From the NCBI GenBank assembly GCA_008508345.1, contig QNGE01000133.1, forward strand, positions 319,745 to 383,744: 64,000 nucleotides of DNA. The letters are read 5' to 3'. Source of the stretch: Paragonimus westermani (lineage: Eukaryota > Platyhelminthes > Trematoda > Plagiorchiida > Troglotrematidae). Under the pieces are notes generated by a model. It worked only from the letters and a program-made list of their open reading frames with translations, was not told where the DNA came from and did not search any database. Position numbers and translations under genes: made by a program. Shown here in pieces: positions 45,400-57,009 of this stretch (positions are counted from its first letter, which is position 1; every line of letters begins with the position of its first letter).

Positions 45400-46995
45400 A
45401 ATGTATCGGTACGAAGTCAATCGGCAATTCGCAGAAGGCTACGGCCAATCACTATCGAGAACATGAACAAACTGGCGTCAGCTCGGTGACCAATCAAATT
45501 AGCATGTTGCCTTAAAATCGGATTTGGTTATGGCGAGCATCAAAGTAAAACAAGCTATTTAGATGCTTCACGCGTCAAAACAAACGAGCTACAAGCGGAG
45601 CCGAGCCGACGAATAGGAGACCCGAAGCATCGGCACCAATTGTAATTCCCCATTCTACTGATGCACCTTGTCTATAAAACAACCAAAAGAAACTCAATAA
45701 ACCGATATTTGCTTTGTGCCACAAGTCCTGCTTTTGATTTCGTTCAGGAAGGTGGCGACTTTTCAACGCACACTTGTAAATGAACCTGCACTTTAACACC
45801 CTTAGCCCAAAACGATTTGGCACTTACTGTAAACTTCCAGAAGAGTAGAAATGACCAGGAAAATCCCATATCCAGAAAGAATAGTGAAAGCAGATCACCT
45901 CTCATTGTATACAGATGTTTTGAAAGTAGAATTTCAACCGGCATACCCGGTCATCCATCGGCTGACCTCTTATAATTGAAAAAGAAGGGATGCATAAGGC
46001 GTCACCTTCAGATGCTGGGATGTGGCATGGGCAGGACAATGTGTAGACAGAACATCTTCACTGTTTGGACCGGCTCACAGCTTAGTCGGTTGAAGGTTTT
46101 CAAAGACTGCTTGATTGACGCATACATTGAACAACCTACACTGCAAATATTCTGGCTACCTCTTAACACACTCCTACGGCTCATGAAACATGTATGTCAG
46201 GAGCAATGTTGATTGAGTGTGTTTCAGCGTTCAGTGCCTAAGTAAGTGTCTGGCGGTAGTTCTTATTAGGGTCCTCTTTCAATTCCTTGTCCTTAACGTT
46301 CGCAAAATGTCCAGTACAGTCTATCCGCTGATAGACAAACAGAAAACTATGAACAAAAATCCTTTCCCCCTCCATAAACATGTGAACCCATGCAATTGAC
46401 TAACAAGCGAATACATCAACAATCTAAATTAGGTAATCCTTAAAGGGCACCTTCATTTATGCTATCTATTCATGTGTGGATTGGCTCACTCTAATGCGTG
46501 ATCATAGCATCTATAATCAAAAATGTAGTGGTAGGAGAGGTTACCTAACACCTCTGAGAATTTTACCACTGATGATCGGAAATGTGACTCTGGATCATGT
46601 AACATTGAAATACCTAGCAGAAAACAGCATCAATACCCCACCCTAGAACAGTGTTACCCACAGGGAACGATAGAAAGATGAAAGTAGACGATAACAAAAA
46701 GTGGACTACATAGATCAACAGAGGAGTGCTCATCAGCTAGAACGAGATGAACTGACTATCACAGTGCCGTATGCCATTGTGTCGGGGGGAAATGACAACA
46801 GGGATGGTGTGAGCAAAACCAAGCAATCCGTTTCTTTTCAAGCAAAACAATATTCTTTTTAAATAACTGGAACAAGCCCTCCCAAAATGAACTTCAAAAA
46901 GACAAGCTAGTAGTGGTATAGATATATATATTGTACGATCTTTGTTCTAACTGATTTCGCTGCATCTTACCAAGTACATACTACAGTACATAGTG
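45400..46995. other. Unannotated DNA
   Basis: No recognised domain. A short AT microsatellite lies near 46,918-46,932. Confidence 0.4.
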
Positions 46996-47001
46996 CAGTA
47001 T

Positions 47002-47075
47002 GCGCTGGTTCGAATCCAGTTGAAGGCTTGATTTTTCACAGTTGGGTTTCATCTGAAATCATAAGTCCACCGGAC
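47002..47075 (+). repeat. SINE-like fragment with tRNA B box
   Basis: GCTGGTTCGAATCCAGTTGAAGGC carries a perfect T stem-loop/B box (GGTTCGAATCC). The tail TTTTTCACAGTTGGGT.TCATCTGAAATC matches the tail after the tRNA-like unit at 52,965. The 5' tRNA half is missing. Confidence 0.65.
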
Positions 47076-47179
47076 AATACTCCTAAAAAGTCTGTTAGAC
47101 GAGTTTTTACGCGGCGAGAGTAGTTTACAGTTTTGACACCACCAAAGCGCCACCGCCCGCCATCAAGAACAGTCTAACT

Positions 47180-47515
47180 CTTCTCATTTTGCACTGTGTG
47201 TACCAGTGTTCGTTTGGGCGCGGTTCCATCTGCATAAGGGTGACGGGGAGTCAGCTGTCAGGCAGGATAGCACAACATTTACCCAAGCAGATGTACAACC
47301 AATTCAGCCAACTCGTTGGAGTATGTGTGGATGAGACCAAAGGTCATTCACACGAGATACCAGCTTCATCCATTGCGCGTCATATGCTCAAGACAAATCA
47401 CGAAATTGGCAGGCCGTCGGCGTTGTCAGTCATCTTCACGCACCGGAATAAGCGCTTACTCCTCTTTGCCAACGCAGTTGTTTGCAAAGGAACGGCTTAT
47501 TAAACTACTACTGCC
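47180..47515 (+). mobile_element. Penelope-like remnant E (GIY-YIG nuclease)
   Basis: The frame 47,189-47,503 opens with HCVYQCSFG (GIY-equivalent strand), continues with ICIRVTGSQLSGRIAQHLPKQM (YIG-equivalent strand decayed), then SSIARHMLKTNHEIG and ends in KRLLLFANAVVCKG. This is the same domain, in the same order, as copies A and B. It is unusually intact for its length. No RT precedes it; the upstream piece is SINE-like. Confidence 0.7.
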
Positions 47516-47683
47516 TTGGTAGTGCTCACGGGTTTTTTCCCACACCTGGACCGGACACTCCGTACAAGTGCCTTGAGTCACAAGTGACTCTGGAGAACAC
47601 ATATGAGGTGGGCGTAACATGCATGATTGATTGTGGTCATATCCCAATTTAGCATGGTCGAAGTTAACATACAACATACTGCT

Positions 47684-48020
47684 TATCGTCATCATTGCCA
47701 TAGACACCGACACATTAGCAGTTCACACCAACGCAATCATGGAGCGAAGAACAAGACTTAAATAAAAAAGGCAAAAGAAAGGGAGAGGACGGAACCCAAT
47801 TACCAGCAACAACCACTCCTACATTCACACTTTCAATGTAAACGCGGTTTAACTATGCAAAAAACTGAACTGTAAGTGAAAGTAAGATGTCATCAGTCAT
47901 TAGGTGCACTTACCGTACAGACAAGTTAGCTGAATACCAACGTCCACGTCAATCAGCTCAGTTAGCCGCCATATCTCCTATTGTTCCAGGCCTCTTCTCC
48001 GTGGGTTGTGAGTCCAAACC
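47684..48020 (+). repeat. Long dispersed repeat, copy 1 (with 63.6-64.0 kb)
   Basis: Matches 63,605-63,990 in the same orientation: ATCGTCATCA at the left edge, GTTCACAC.AA.GC, a purine-rich stretch AGAAAGGGAGAGGA/AGAAGGGAACGGGA, AACTG..AGT.A.AGT, GTCATCAG, and TTAGCCGCCAT.TC[TA]CCTA near the right end. No coding content. It may be a non-LTR element 3' end. Confidence 0.6.
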
Positions 48021-48024
48021 TTGG

Positions 48025-48270
48025 ATGCAAGTCTAACATTAGTGGTGACTCTCTGGAAATTGACCACATTGCTTCACGCTAAGTCACTACTTGTCTACCT
48101 CGCATCATGCGCCAGTAGCACCTAATCATCATGATCTGCGCTTACATAAAGTGCACACGAATGGAACTGACTGCCGCTCACTGACAAATGTCCGCTTCTT
48201 AAACACACTGGCACTTGCCTGTTCTTGGCACCCGAATTGAGCCATAGAACACACATGAGAGGTTAGATAT
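48025..48270. other. Unannotated spacer
   Basis: Nothing recognised. Confidence 0.4.
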
Positions 48271-48271
48271 T

Positions 48272-48790
48272 TCAATCTAAAGTAAAATAATAACCGCCTT
48301 GAGTTATGTGATCATGAGGTAATACGGTTCTCAGAATCTTCACATGAGGAGCCTCCCTAACAGTGAAAATGTCCCGGATCAGAATAGATGACCCTGGCTT
48401 TGGTGATGTGATGCTCCACGTCATTTCAAATACTTCCGCTGTTGTCGACGTAACTTTCCAAGTAAACAAATCAATATTAACTTCACTATCTGCTAGAGTT
48501 AAATAGCCACAACCGTTTTACAGAACCGCTTTGTACTTTGAGCCTTAAGATGCATTCATCAAAGGGGGTGATAGTAAATAACGTTGTTTATGCTACCTGA
48601 AGGTTGTCAAACGGCAACACCTCGTCGCCAGCGCAGTCGGGATTCGTCAGTCCTATACTAGGTAGGTGGTCCACATAGAAACGGAATAAGTGCCATGTAC
48701 AGTATTCCGTAAACAACCTCGTGTCTAGCACGGATATGTGCGCCGCTCCTCGTGATGGAACTGTAATACGGTCCAATGTGGGCCCCAAAG
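48272..48790 (-). other. Possible host exons, unassigned
   Basis: Minus frame 48,788-48,588 (ITVPSRGAAHISVLDTRLF, PSIGLTNPDCAGDEVLPF) ends at a donor-like CAG|GTAGCA near 48,599. The next frame (48,469-48,272) extends upstream to an acceptor-like CTCTAG near 48,497 and reads FTWKVTSTTAEVF, then REAPHVKILRTVLPHDHI. Composition looks protein-like, but the simple splice does not keep phase. No family is recognised. Confidence 0.25.
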
Positions 48791-48794
48791 TGAG

Positions 48795-49380
48795 CCGGGG
48801 TGCAGGGATACAATGTCTGAATACTTGCTCAGTAGGTCATCGCGTTTAAGCCTAGATCTATATGCTTAAAATGAGGAAAAACGACTATTCTTGGCAGGCT
48901 ACACCTGTGAGGCCCCTCCGAAATTTAGCGAAGTATGACAACCTGGCCAGCATTCATTTCCAGTATCAAATTATGCTTAAGCTATCCTTAAGTCTGGTTC
49001 CCAGCCTGCATAATCATCATCATCATCATCATCATAATTTTCATCTCTCCCATTCTGGAAGTGGGTATCGTAGAACGAGGACCTTTGCAGTTTGAAAATT
49101 GTGTGCACCTTTAACCACTGCTCAGCAACTCTTTACTCTGCTCGCGAAGTTAATAAACCTAGACACCAAACATCCCGATACACTTTTTCGTTGGAGGGAC
49201 TGATAGATTTTTAAAGACTATCATTTTTAAACAAGATCATTTAGCCCCTGTGATCGATTTATTTTGCTGAAATCAGCTTTCATAACACCGTTTTCTTATT
49301 AGCTGCCTAAATGCGACCTGTTGTCCTGTCACAAAAAGAGGGAATGCGTTTGAACCCGACAACCATTGACAAGTAATGGA
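48795..49380. other. Unannotated DNA with (ATC)n microsatellite
   Basis: About 7.7 units of ATC at 49,013-49,035 are the only notable feature. They produce the poly-His run in an otherwise unremarkable plus frame. Confidence 0.6.
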
Positions 49381-49385
49381 TCAGA

Positions 49386-49417
49386 TTCCGTGATTTAGAG
49401 GAAACCCAATCACGGAA
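49386..49417. other. Perfect 10-bp hairpin
   Basis: TTCCGTGATT (49,386-49,395) and AATCACGGAA (49,408-49,417) are perfect complements around a 12-nt loop. It lies just before a reversed tRNA-like fragment. Confidence 0.65.
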
Positions 49418-49423
49418 AAGCGG

Positions 49424-49500
49424 GGCTTCGGTTGGATTCGAGCCAGTGACAGAAACAGCCTAAACTTTTCACAGCTGGATATCTTCTAAAGAAAGCTGAT
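49424..49500. repeat. Rearranged SINE-like fragment
   Basis: 49,424-49,452 is the reverse complement of the tRNA T-arm/acceptor end seen at 53,015-53,044 (with two or three changes). It is followed directly by a plus-strand tail (CTTTTCACAGCTGGATATC). Head and tail therefore have opposite orientations. Confidence 0.5.
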
Positions 49501-49671
49501 TAAATCGGTAATACAATTTCAACGCCCCACAGTGGAGGTGAATTTCAGCGTTGGGTGTTTAGAAACTTCTGCAGGGGCAATCAGTTTTCTAGATCACTTG
49601 GTGGATTCTCTATAGCGCAGACGGTTGGATGCGTAACAGAGTCCAAGCTTGAAACACCTGAGCCCCTTTGG

Positions 49672-49770
49672 TAGCCTCGTAGTTCACTTGGTAGAGTGTC
49701 CGCCTTTTCTGTCGCTGGTTCAAAGCCAGCCCAAGCCAAGATCTTTCTCAATTGGATCTCTTCCAAACTC
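49672..49770 (+). repeat. SINE-like tRNA-derived fragment
   Basis: AGCCTCGTAGTTCACTTGG resembles a tRNA A box region. CTGTCGCTGGTTCAAAGCCAGC keeps the T stem, and CCAAGCC the acceptor end. At about 65 nt it is too short for a tRNA and lacks an anticodon arm. The following AGATCTTTCTCAATTGGATCTC is a diverged form of the SINE tail. Confidence 0.6.
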
Positions 49771-49774
49771 CTAA

Positions 49775-52700
49775 AAGTACGTAGTTCAACCGACAAAATC
49801 GTTGTGCTCAATGAGGCTTACATGAAAACAAAACTGGTAAACGGAGTGTTATCAAATTAGAAAGTCCTGAAAAAGCTGTGACATATCGAACAACCCAAAA
49901 AGCTGTCCGGTGAAGGACTGTAATCATATTTTGGCCGGTTTACGTGTAGAACATTTTTCCGTTTTTGATGCGTCTATGAAACCAAACCAAGCCATCTTCC
50001 GTTGAGTGATCCGGAGCGTACGAACAGTAGGGGCAATCCACGTTGAACAATGCCAGCGGACGAAACGACCAACCACCAGTAAACTTTTTTAAAAAAAAGA
50101 TTAAAGTCGCTCTGATATGTAGAACCACGATGCCGGTCAAGTCAAGCTCTTCGGAACTAGGATTAATGATGTGCATATCCGTCAACCTGAAAAGGTTCGA
50201 GTACGCACTACCGAATCGTGCAAGCTCTCGCGTCAGACATAAAAAAACGAAGCTAGGCTACCGTCCGGCACGTCTCGTTTTTCGTGCTCTCGTACACCTA
50301 GCCAATACGAAATACGAGTCGCGCTGGTCACAGTGTAAGGTTGTGCTTCTGGGATTACGGTAAAGCTTACTACGAGTCTGAGAGTTAAACACTATTCCCC
50401 TTCAGATACGGATGTTGAACATTGCCTTGTTTTACCCCTTCAAAATGGCTTTACTTAAAGAAACGCAGCTCCCCTGTTTGAATGAAAACTTTTCCACTGC
50501 AAAAGTTAACTCAAGAATGTCACAGGAAGTCAACCCCTTTCACTCTCTTTATGTGAACAATTTTTCCTGCCCCCATCGAAGCGATTCTTTTCAAATATAC
50601 AGACGGTACTGTAGGTTCACATCCCACCGACGGCTTCTATTTGTTTTTGCAGGATGACCGTACAGAATCGATCAAGTCTGTTTAACATTCTATCACATTT
50701 AAAGTCAACAGATATCAGCGTGTTTCGTTGTCGCTTCTTAGGGGTGAACACTTTCATAAGCATTCAGCCGACTGTAACATTTTTGCACGTCATGAAACTA
50801 CCCCGTGGTAAATAGCTGGGAGTTGCTTTGCTCCAAAGCCCTACCGGATAGCTTCACGTCGCAATCGGGTTTAGTAAGATGTTGGGGCTAACACGTTACA
50901 CATCGCCCCTCAAAGCTTCATCGACAACTTAAACATCTTACAGTATCATTACATGCATGCTTCTACATTGGTAGTAGCATTGTAGTTTATTCGGCAATTC
51001 CTGGCAAGACAAGTCAGATATATAGCAAAATATAGCAGTCGTTCCTGCAAAGTTTTGGGAAGTTGTTGAGAGAACCTTTTCGGACACTACGGTTACGATG
51101 CTTCCCTGTTACCCACTTGACAAGTCCGGAGGTCAATTTTGTCAACTAATTGTCCTCCAATTCACAACCGTTTGACGTAGCTATGTGACTAATTGCTCTT
51201 GATTTTTTCGCTTGACAACCATGATGATATAAAATGTTATGTAATTGGCCCGATGATGAATAACCGAAGACAGACAGTTCGCCAAAACACCTTTGACTTT
51301 TCTGACACTATCGAAATTTTCTGTTGCTTTCAATTCAACACAGTAGTAAACCGTCACTGCATGTACTACGTCGTACAATGATTTAAACATTCTATAACCT
51401 CACGCTGTGGTTGGATTCCCTTTTTAAAAATTTCTTATCGACTTTTGCGTCAAAGTAAGGCGTTGCATTTATGTAAAACACGTTCACTACTGTGGTTGTT
51501 TATCTATGATGACCAACCACACCCCCAATGCATGAAGTGTTTCTTGACATAACTTGATCTGTCTACAAATTATAGCAGGTTTATTTCAGACTCCGCGCCA
51601 CTCTGTTTAGGTGTGTAACAAGTTGTGCACTATGGATTGTGTGCTTTTTGACGTTTAATTGGTTTATGTTGTTTCTGATATCCGTAATGCATGTTTGAAA
51701 TGAACGATAGTTACTGCCAAATATGGAACAGCCAATCTTCCAAACCCTCAAAGTCCACTGGATTGTAGATGATGACGCCAGATCTCGTAGTGTGCCGATC
51801 ACAGCGAAAGATCTAGCAGCAACTGTGCATGGGGAGGTGCATGCGCGCAAACAGCCGCTTACCGGAGGCGCCTAACCGTGTTGTTCACGCTACCTCACTT
51901 ATAACTAAGATAGAGTCACTGTCAACACAAGTAACCAGGTCTAGTGTTTGTCCTTGATTCCGCCAGCTTGAATTGCATTGGGTGACGGTGCTAAATAGGT
52001 GTAGTCCACAGGATAAGTCTGTGATCAACTGCATAACTATGTAGTCTATGAGGAGTTACGAGTATCAATGTAAACGTTCATCTGACCACGTACGACCGTG
52101 GTTCGTAACAATAATGATGTGGTAGCTGACGTCAGTATAACGGACTACAATCGAAAACAAAAAGCCGACGATGACGAAAATGCGAACCACAGAGTTAATT
52201 ACCATGAGTCTGCTATTGCACTGATCACCCATACTATGGGATGTAGGAGATCTCACGCCCGTCTTTGTCCCACATCGCAAAATCATTTACAAACCACCAA
52301 GTAAAGCTTATGCTTCAGTTGCATTCTTTTAAGCTTCTGGAAAAGGGATTAAATAGATGACGTGTTGCTCGAAAACCATATGATTTTCGGCGGACAATGT
52401 TTTGCACACCTGAACGGAATGACGCCAGATGATCGAGGCATTCTACCCTAAGTAAAACAGTAAGCACGCGTGCGTAATACCTAGCGGAAATGAAACGCAA
52501 TATCCACGCTATCCGCCAATGTGTAATTGGAATCGTGTTTTATTGTCAGCTTACATACCCATCAATTCAATGTATATTACAAACCTATAATGAATACCGT
52601 CTTCGATGTAAAGGATGAACCACAAACTTACCGCATATACCACAAACCAGTGATTTTAGATAACTCCTATGAGAGCACTTTAAATGGCGGTAAACAATTG

Positions 52701-52960
52701 TACACAGCCTTCTTCATTATAGTCCCGGCCGATTTGGATTTAAAAAACAGTTCCCATAAGGAGGTACTAGAGGGACAAAAAAAGTTGAGGGGGAAGAATA
52801 GAACGAGAAACCGGCTGGATAATTTCACTATCAGGAGAACGATAAATCCTGAGGCATCCGGATTGTTTCTGTCGCCATTATAAACGTATGAAGAGCCTGC
52901 ATAGAGGACTTAGAATAAGTGAACCAGTCAGATCAACTGTAAGTGATTTCCGAGCTCCTG
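49775..52960. other. Unannotated DNA, possible exon at 49,940-50,185 (-)
   Basis: A minus frame at 50,185-49,940 has protein-like composition with clustered aromatic residues and Cys (GGWSFRPLALFNVDCPYCSY), but no family is recognised. A 118-codon plus frame at 52,527-52,883 also has no motif. The rest shows nothing notable. Confidence 0.3.
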
Positions 52961-52964
52961 GTGT

Positions 52965-53095
52965 GGCTTCGTAGCTCAGCTGGTAGAGCGCTTGCCGCGT
53001 TGAGGCATGCCGTGTCTGTCGCTGGTTCGAATCCAGCCGAAGCCCTGACTTTTCACAGTTGGGTCTCATCTAAATTCATTAATCTGCTACACTAC
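52965..53095 (+). repeat. tRNA-derived SINE with intact pol III boxes
   Basis: The first 80 nt (52,965-53,044) fold like a tRNA: acceptor GGCTTCG/CGAAGCC fully paired, D stem GCTC/GAGC, T stem GCTGG/CCAGC with loop TTCGAAT. TAGCTCAGCTGG is a perfect A box and GGTTCGAATCC a perfect B box. The middle (31 nt) does not form a normal anticodon arm: a TGCC/GGCA stem with loop GCGTTGA is possible but lacks U33 and leaves an overlong variable region. The tail CTGACTTTTCACAGTTGGGTCTCATCT recurs at 47,033 and partly at 49,470, so this is a SINE head rather than a working tRNA gene. Confidence 0.7.
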
Positions 53096-53099
53096 TTAT

Positions 53100-53640
53100 T
53101 AGTAATGTAAGTGATTAGTTAGCTCGAGTCTAAGGCTAGCCTCGACGAATGAAAGTAGAAAACCGGGCGCTTTGAACAGTTAGTTTAGTCCAGATTAAAA
53201 AACATTTTAACAAATGACAAAATGTAAAGCAAGCGAATAACGAACGTAAAGAGGCACTCCGTCCATCATGCTGAGCTCACCAGATACTCGAGCCTTAGAG
53301 GATTTGCCTGATTCACGGTTGTATAACCAATCGCATCAAGGTAGTCCGGACGCTTTTGACCGGTCGTAGTTATCAGCATCATTCTCAGCTCCCAGCCATA
53401 CCCATGGGTACAATGGCTTCAGCTGCCGTTGGTTGTGAAAATAAATCACAATAAAGAAGTACAGTGTAAAAGAAAATCCGAAAACAAAAGCGAAATACAA
53501 AAGATGATGAGGCCTCAAAAAAGTGAGCCAAGAGCCTTGTGAATACAAGCGTACTATTGGTTACGACAGGGTTTCCAACTAATGAACTCCTCAACCGGAC
53601 AGACGACACCTACTGCCTTCGCTCGGCTGGACGGTCAAGG
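53100..53640. other. Unannotated DNA
   Basis: No domain recognised. The long plus frame starting at 53,539 overlaps minus-strand RT sequence at its far end and is treated as a shadow. Confidence 0.4.
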
Positions 53641-53889
53641 CCTGTGAGCCTGCCAGCAGCGGCAGTGAAAATGAGCAGTGCGGCATACGCTTTGCTGCTG
53701 TGCGGAGTGCGTGACCCAAACGGTGAAGATTGCACGTTTTCACTTGTTATTGATCACGAACTCGTAAATCTCAAAAATACGCGCCGATGGAATGACCCAT
53801 TCTCCACAATCAGCCAATTAAATATAGAATTGACGAATATTGAGAGTCTAAACACATCTTCCATAAAAATGGGTCAGAAACCTGATTCA

Positions 53890-54900
53890 TGGAACAAAAC
53901 TCAGCGTCCACACGCATTGCAAATCGTCCTTAATCTACAGACAGACGTCTTTGCGACGCCATTAGTGGCGAATGCAGCACATGTCTTCCCCATCTTCCTG
54001 GACATCTCAAGTGCGATATTACAAGCTGGTAAGATGAAACCACCAAGGTAGTTGAAGCGCTCGACAAGCTTGAACGGCCTGCCTGAAACAACAAAAACGG
54101 AAACAGTGTATTTTACCGACACGATGCAGCCTGAAGTTGCGAAATGTATCTCATGCAAAACAACCGTACCGGTCAGTCCGTTCAGCGTAATCTGCATATT
54201 CCCTCCAGAAAAAAAACGTCGTCCGTATACCGTATATCAGTCAGCTTATTAGCTGACACAATATTGTTTACTATAAAGTCGGAAAAGAGGGTAAATCGGA
54301 CACTCCTGCAGAACGCCACAACTACCTCAAAAATTGTGATACTTGGAATTCTGTGGTAGAGGAAGCCCTTGATGGCATATCGGGCAACCGAGGCGAAGAC
54401 AGCCCCTAGATACAAAATTACCACGACCGCCCGTTAAGAAAAAAGCACCAATGCTCTGCCGCCTGTCGCAAGGTGGAGATATGACCGCTACACCTACTAC
54501 CAGGTTGAAAACGTGCCCGTTGGCCTTTTATTCGGTTCTGTGTTTCAAAAGCCATCGCATTATGAGACCATGGGTATCTTGGAGACGACAGTAACGAAGC
54601 TAATAGCATCTTGGTTGACACATGATGTCCCGGCACCTTTTTGGAAATGAGGATCACTGTTGATAGGAGCCAATTATGAGGAATCTTCTCAGTCTTCCAT
54701 ATGGAGCGGAGGGTTGTGGTGCGTTCGAACGAAAATCTCTCACCATCATCTTTGGAGAGGGCTGGAAAAATGAGGTCCGAACATGGGGATTGAGTATGCC
54801 TCAATGGATCGAGCTCCAAAGCCACTTCGGTTTCCAGCAGAGGATCATCGGGTCGGTCATAACCACACAATCCCAAACACCCAGAGCTGAAAGATTCAGC
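53890..54900 (-). mobile_element. RTE-like non-LTR retrotransposon fragment 1
   Basis: Minus-strand translation gives non-LTR RT landmarks. 54,876-54,418 has IWKTEKIPHNWLLSTVILI.KK (W..E.IP..W..S.I.P..KK) and then RFQPGSRCSGHISTLRQAAEH (the GFRPGRSC.DHI.TLRQ motif). After a frame change, IRYTDDVFFL (about 54,238-54,205) is the catalytic Y.DD with Thr. KLVERFNYLGGFI with ..MSRKMGKTCAAF (54,080-53,970) is the characteristic YLGS segment after the palm. Motif A to B sequence and any endonuclease were not found. Confidence 0.8.
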
Positions 54901-54999
54901 AACAACACGCCTCTGCTCTACACACGGAAGGCTTTCCGAACAGACGTTTCTTCAAGAGGTTCTTTGTTGCGATTTCCGTCCAGTGCTTAGTAGAATCAC

Positions 55000-56010
55000 T
55001 CCACTGCTAACCGGAATAGTTTGACTGCCTGCTGTTTACACAGCGTTTCGTATACCGTCGTAGCTCAATCGTCAACTGAACACTTGGTTTGCGGGCAGAT
55101 TAACAACAAAATGAAGCGCACGCAAACAGCGGCACGACCTGAGTCACGTTGGTTACTCCAAAATTAAAATCTTTAATGGTGCGGCGCCACCGATAGCTAA
55201 CAGCCACATGATCAGATTGCATTCATGCCTGAGTTGCATAACAGCATTTCTACATTACGCATTGCTGTCACTCGCGCTGAAATGTGCAACCTGATATACA
55301 GGATTTGAGATGCGCATAAATGTAGCGACCGAGTTTCAATACCAGAAAGTCGCATCCGGACACCAAACATACGACCAAGCCGTTTAGTCTCTAGAGTAAG
55401 ACGACCAGCTTGTATGTTCATACCATCAGCATGCACAATACCTTAGTAAATAGGTTGTCTGAGATCATTGTAGAGGCCCTCCTAAGCGCACATGAGCCAC
55501 TGTCTGTAGGATGGTATGGTAGATGCGAACCTTGAAATCGCCGTCGTCTACAAGGAGCTATCTCGAAAGCCTCCATTAGTATACAGTCATCTGGCCAGGT
55601 GAGCTAGTCAGTGACAGCATCTGAAGAAAAACAAAGTCACGAGGTTGTTTTTCATTTATTGTCGCACTGAACGTCAACAAGACGCTAGCGGGATCACATG
55701 TGGAAAAGATGGTTGGCGAACAGACAGCACACCACGGCGACCTAGTAGATGGGTTACTCACTTCGAGGAATGAGTCACATGACTGAGGTCATCTCAAACA
55801 GCTGTGGACGATGGATTAGTTTGCTTAGTTATGATACGTCTACCGATTTTCAGTCAAAGTGAGTATTGACTTGGAATAATCGAATCATGATAAAGCTACA
55901 AGTCTAGGCCCTGTTTCTTTGGTTAGTAACAGCTTGGTGTATGAACTGGCCACATTCCTCCCTTCAAGAGAGGAAACCGGAGATGCGCCCGTGACTAATG
56001 CACAACAGTC
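55000..56010. other. Unannotated DNA between two divergent RTE fragments
   Basis: No endonuclease or other domain recognised. A 161-codon minus frame at 55,885-56,370 overlaps the plus-strand RTE fragment and has no motif, so it is not called. Confidence 0.4.
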
Positions 56011-56019
56011 ATTCGTATC

Positions 56020-57000
56020 TTCAAAGAAGGTATCCATACACCATACAGCTACAAAGGTATCACCCATATCTCTGTCGAATCTAGAATACAAACAGGTTTT
56101 ATGATGCGATGGCACCTGAAACATTGAGAAACAAACGCGAGGACCGGTAAACTCCCCATCCGGTCGTGAGTGTGTTGGTGCTAACACCACTTTGCGAAAC
56201 ACTGAAGCATCGATGTGCATTTTCTCAACCAAAGGTTGAGATAATCTATAAACTGAACACTGATTGGATTCGGATGTCCGATAAGCTTGCCTCCACTGAG
56301 CAGAAGCCCCAGTGAAGTGTGTTGAGCTGTGAGAATCATTGCATGTCCATTCTGAGTCCAGACCGCACAATTATGGGCGGCTATCCGAAATTTCTTCGAT
56401 TCAGCTGGCGTTCCGCAGGGGTGTCCGATAATCCTATTCTCTTCAACTATCTAAAGAATTATATTTTCGAAAGAGCATTTGGTGGTTCCACAGATCTCAG
56501 AGTGGAGTTTCTGCTGGAAAGAAGGCCGACTGAATTCAGACAGATGGATGATATTATTCTGCTTAGTTCTTCTGCAGGTAACCTGTGCTGAAACGGCTAA
56601 AGGATTTGGTTGGTCAGTATGGTGTGCCTCCAAAGTTAATCAGACAGGACGCTAGAGACTGTTCGACCGGTGAGACCTCATCAACTTGTAACACTGTTAC
56701 TAGGTGCATATGGAGATGGCGAGGGCATGTTAAGCATTCGTAAATCCTTGTCAGTTACGATGTCGCGACAGACGTTCATCCTCTACTTAAAGGGGCGGTT
56801 TCCAATGTGCCTGTGTACCTAGTTTTGAGTTACGGACCAGGAACCTGGCTCATCCGTGTGGCGGCTAAGCATAAGCTCTGGGTAGTTGATCATCGTTATC
56901 ACCGCCAGTTAGTCTTTATCAAACGTGATAGTCCGACGGTGTATTTAGGAAATCTTTACCAGAAGTAACCGGGGTGTTGTGTCATGTCTGTCAAAAGTCC
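56020..57000 (+). mobile_element. RTE-like non-LTR retrotransposon fragment 2
   Basis: Pieces in changing frames follow the RT order: YKGITHISVESRI near 56,050-56,085 (the NYRGIS.. motif region); SAGV.QGCPI near 56,405-56,430 (GVRQGCP); ILFNYLKNYIFERAFGG (56,437-56,490); FRQMDDIILLSSS near 56,535-56,570, the catalytic box with Met-Asp-Asp in place of Tyr-Ala-Asp-Asp; then LSYGPGTWLIRVAAKHKLWVVDHR near 56,820-56,895, the post-RT segment (LLYG.ETW.......L.VFDHR). Heavily decayed. Confidence 0.75.
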
Positions 57001-57009
57001 CTTTTAACC

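Noticed and set aside
52965..53044. Functional tRNA gene
   Set aside because: Acceptor, D and T arms pair, but no normal anticodon arm with U33 forms and the region between the D and T arms is too long. The tail repeats elsewhere, so it is called a SINE.
52878..53069. Minus frame with LRLDSNQRQTR and LYQLSYEA
   Set aside because: It is the antisense translation of the tRNA-like SINE, a frequent source of false proteins. The frame at 49,581-49,811 (AGFEPATEK) has the same cause.
53539..54051. 170-codon plus frame
   Set aside because: Its right half is antisense to RTE fragment 1 (YLGG segment) and it shows no domain of its own.
55885..56370. 161-codon minus frame
   Set aside because: Overlaps the plus-strand RTE fragment 2, carries no motif, and no splice context was visible.
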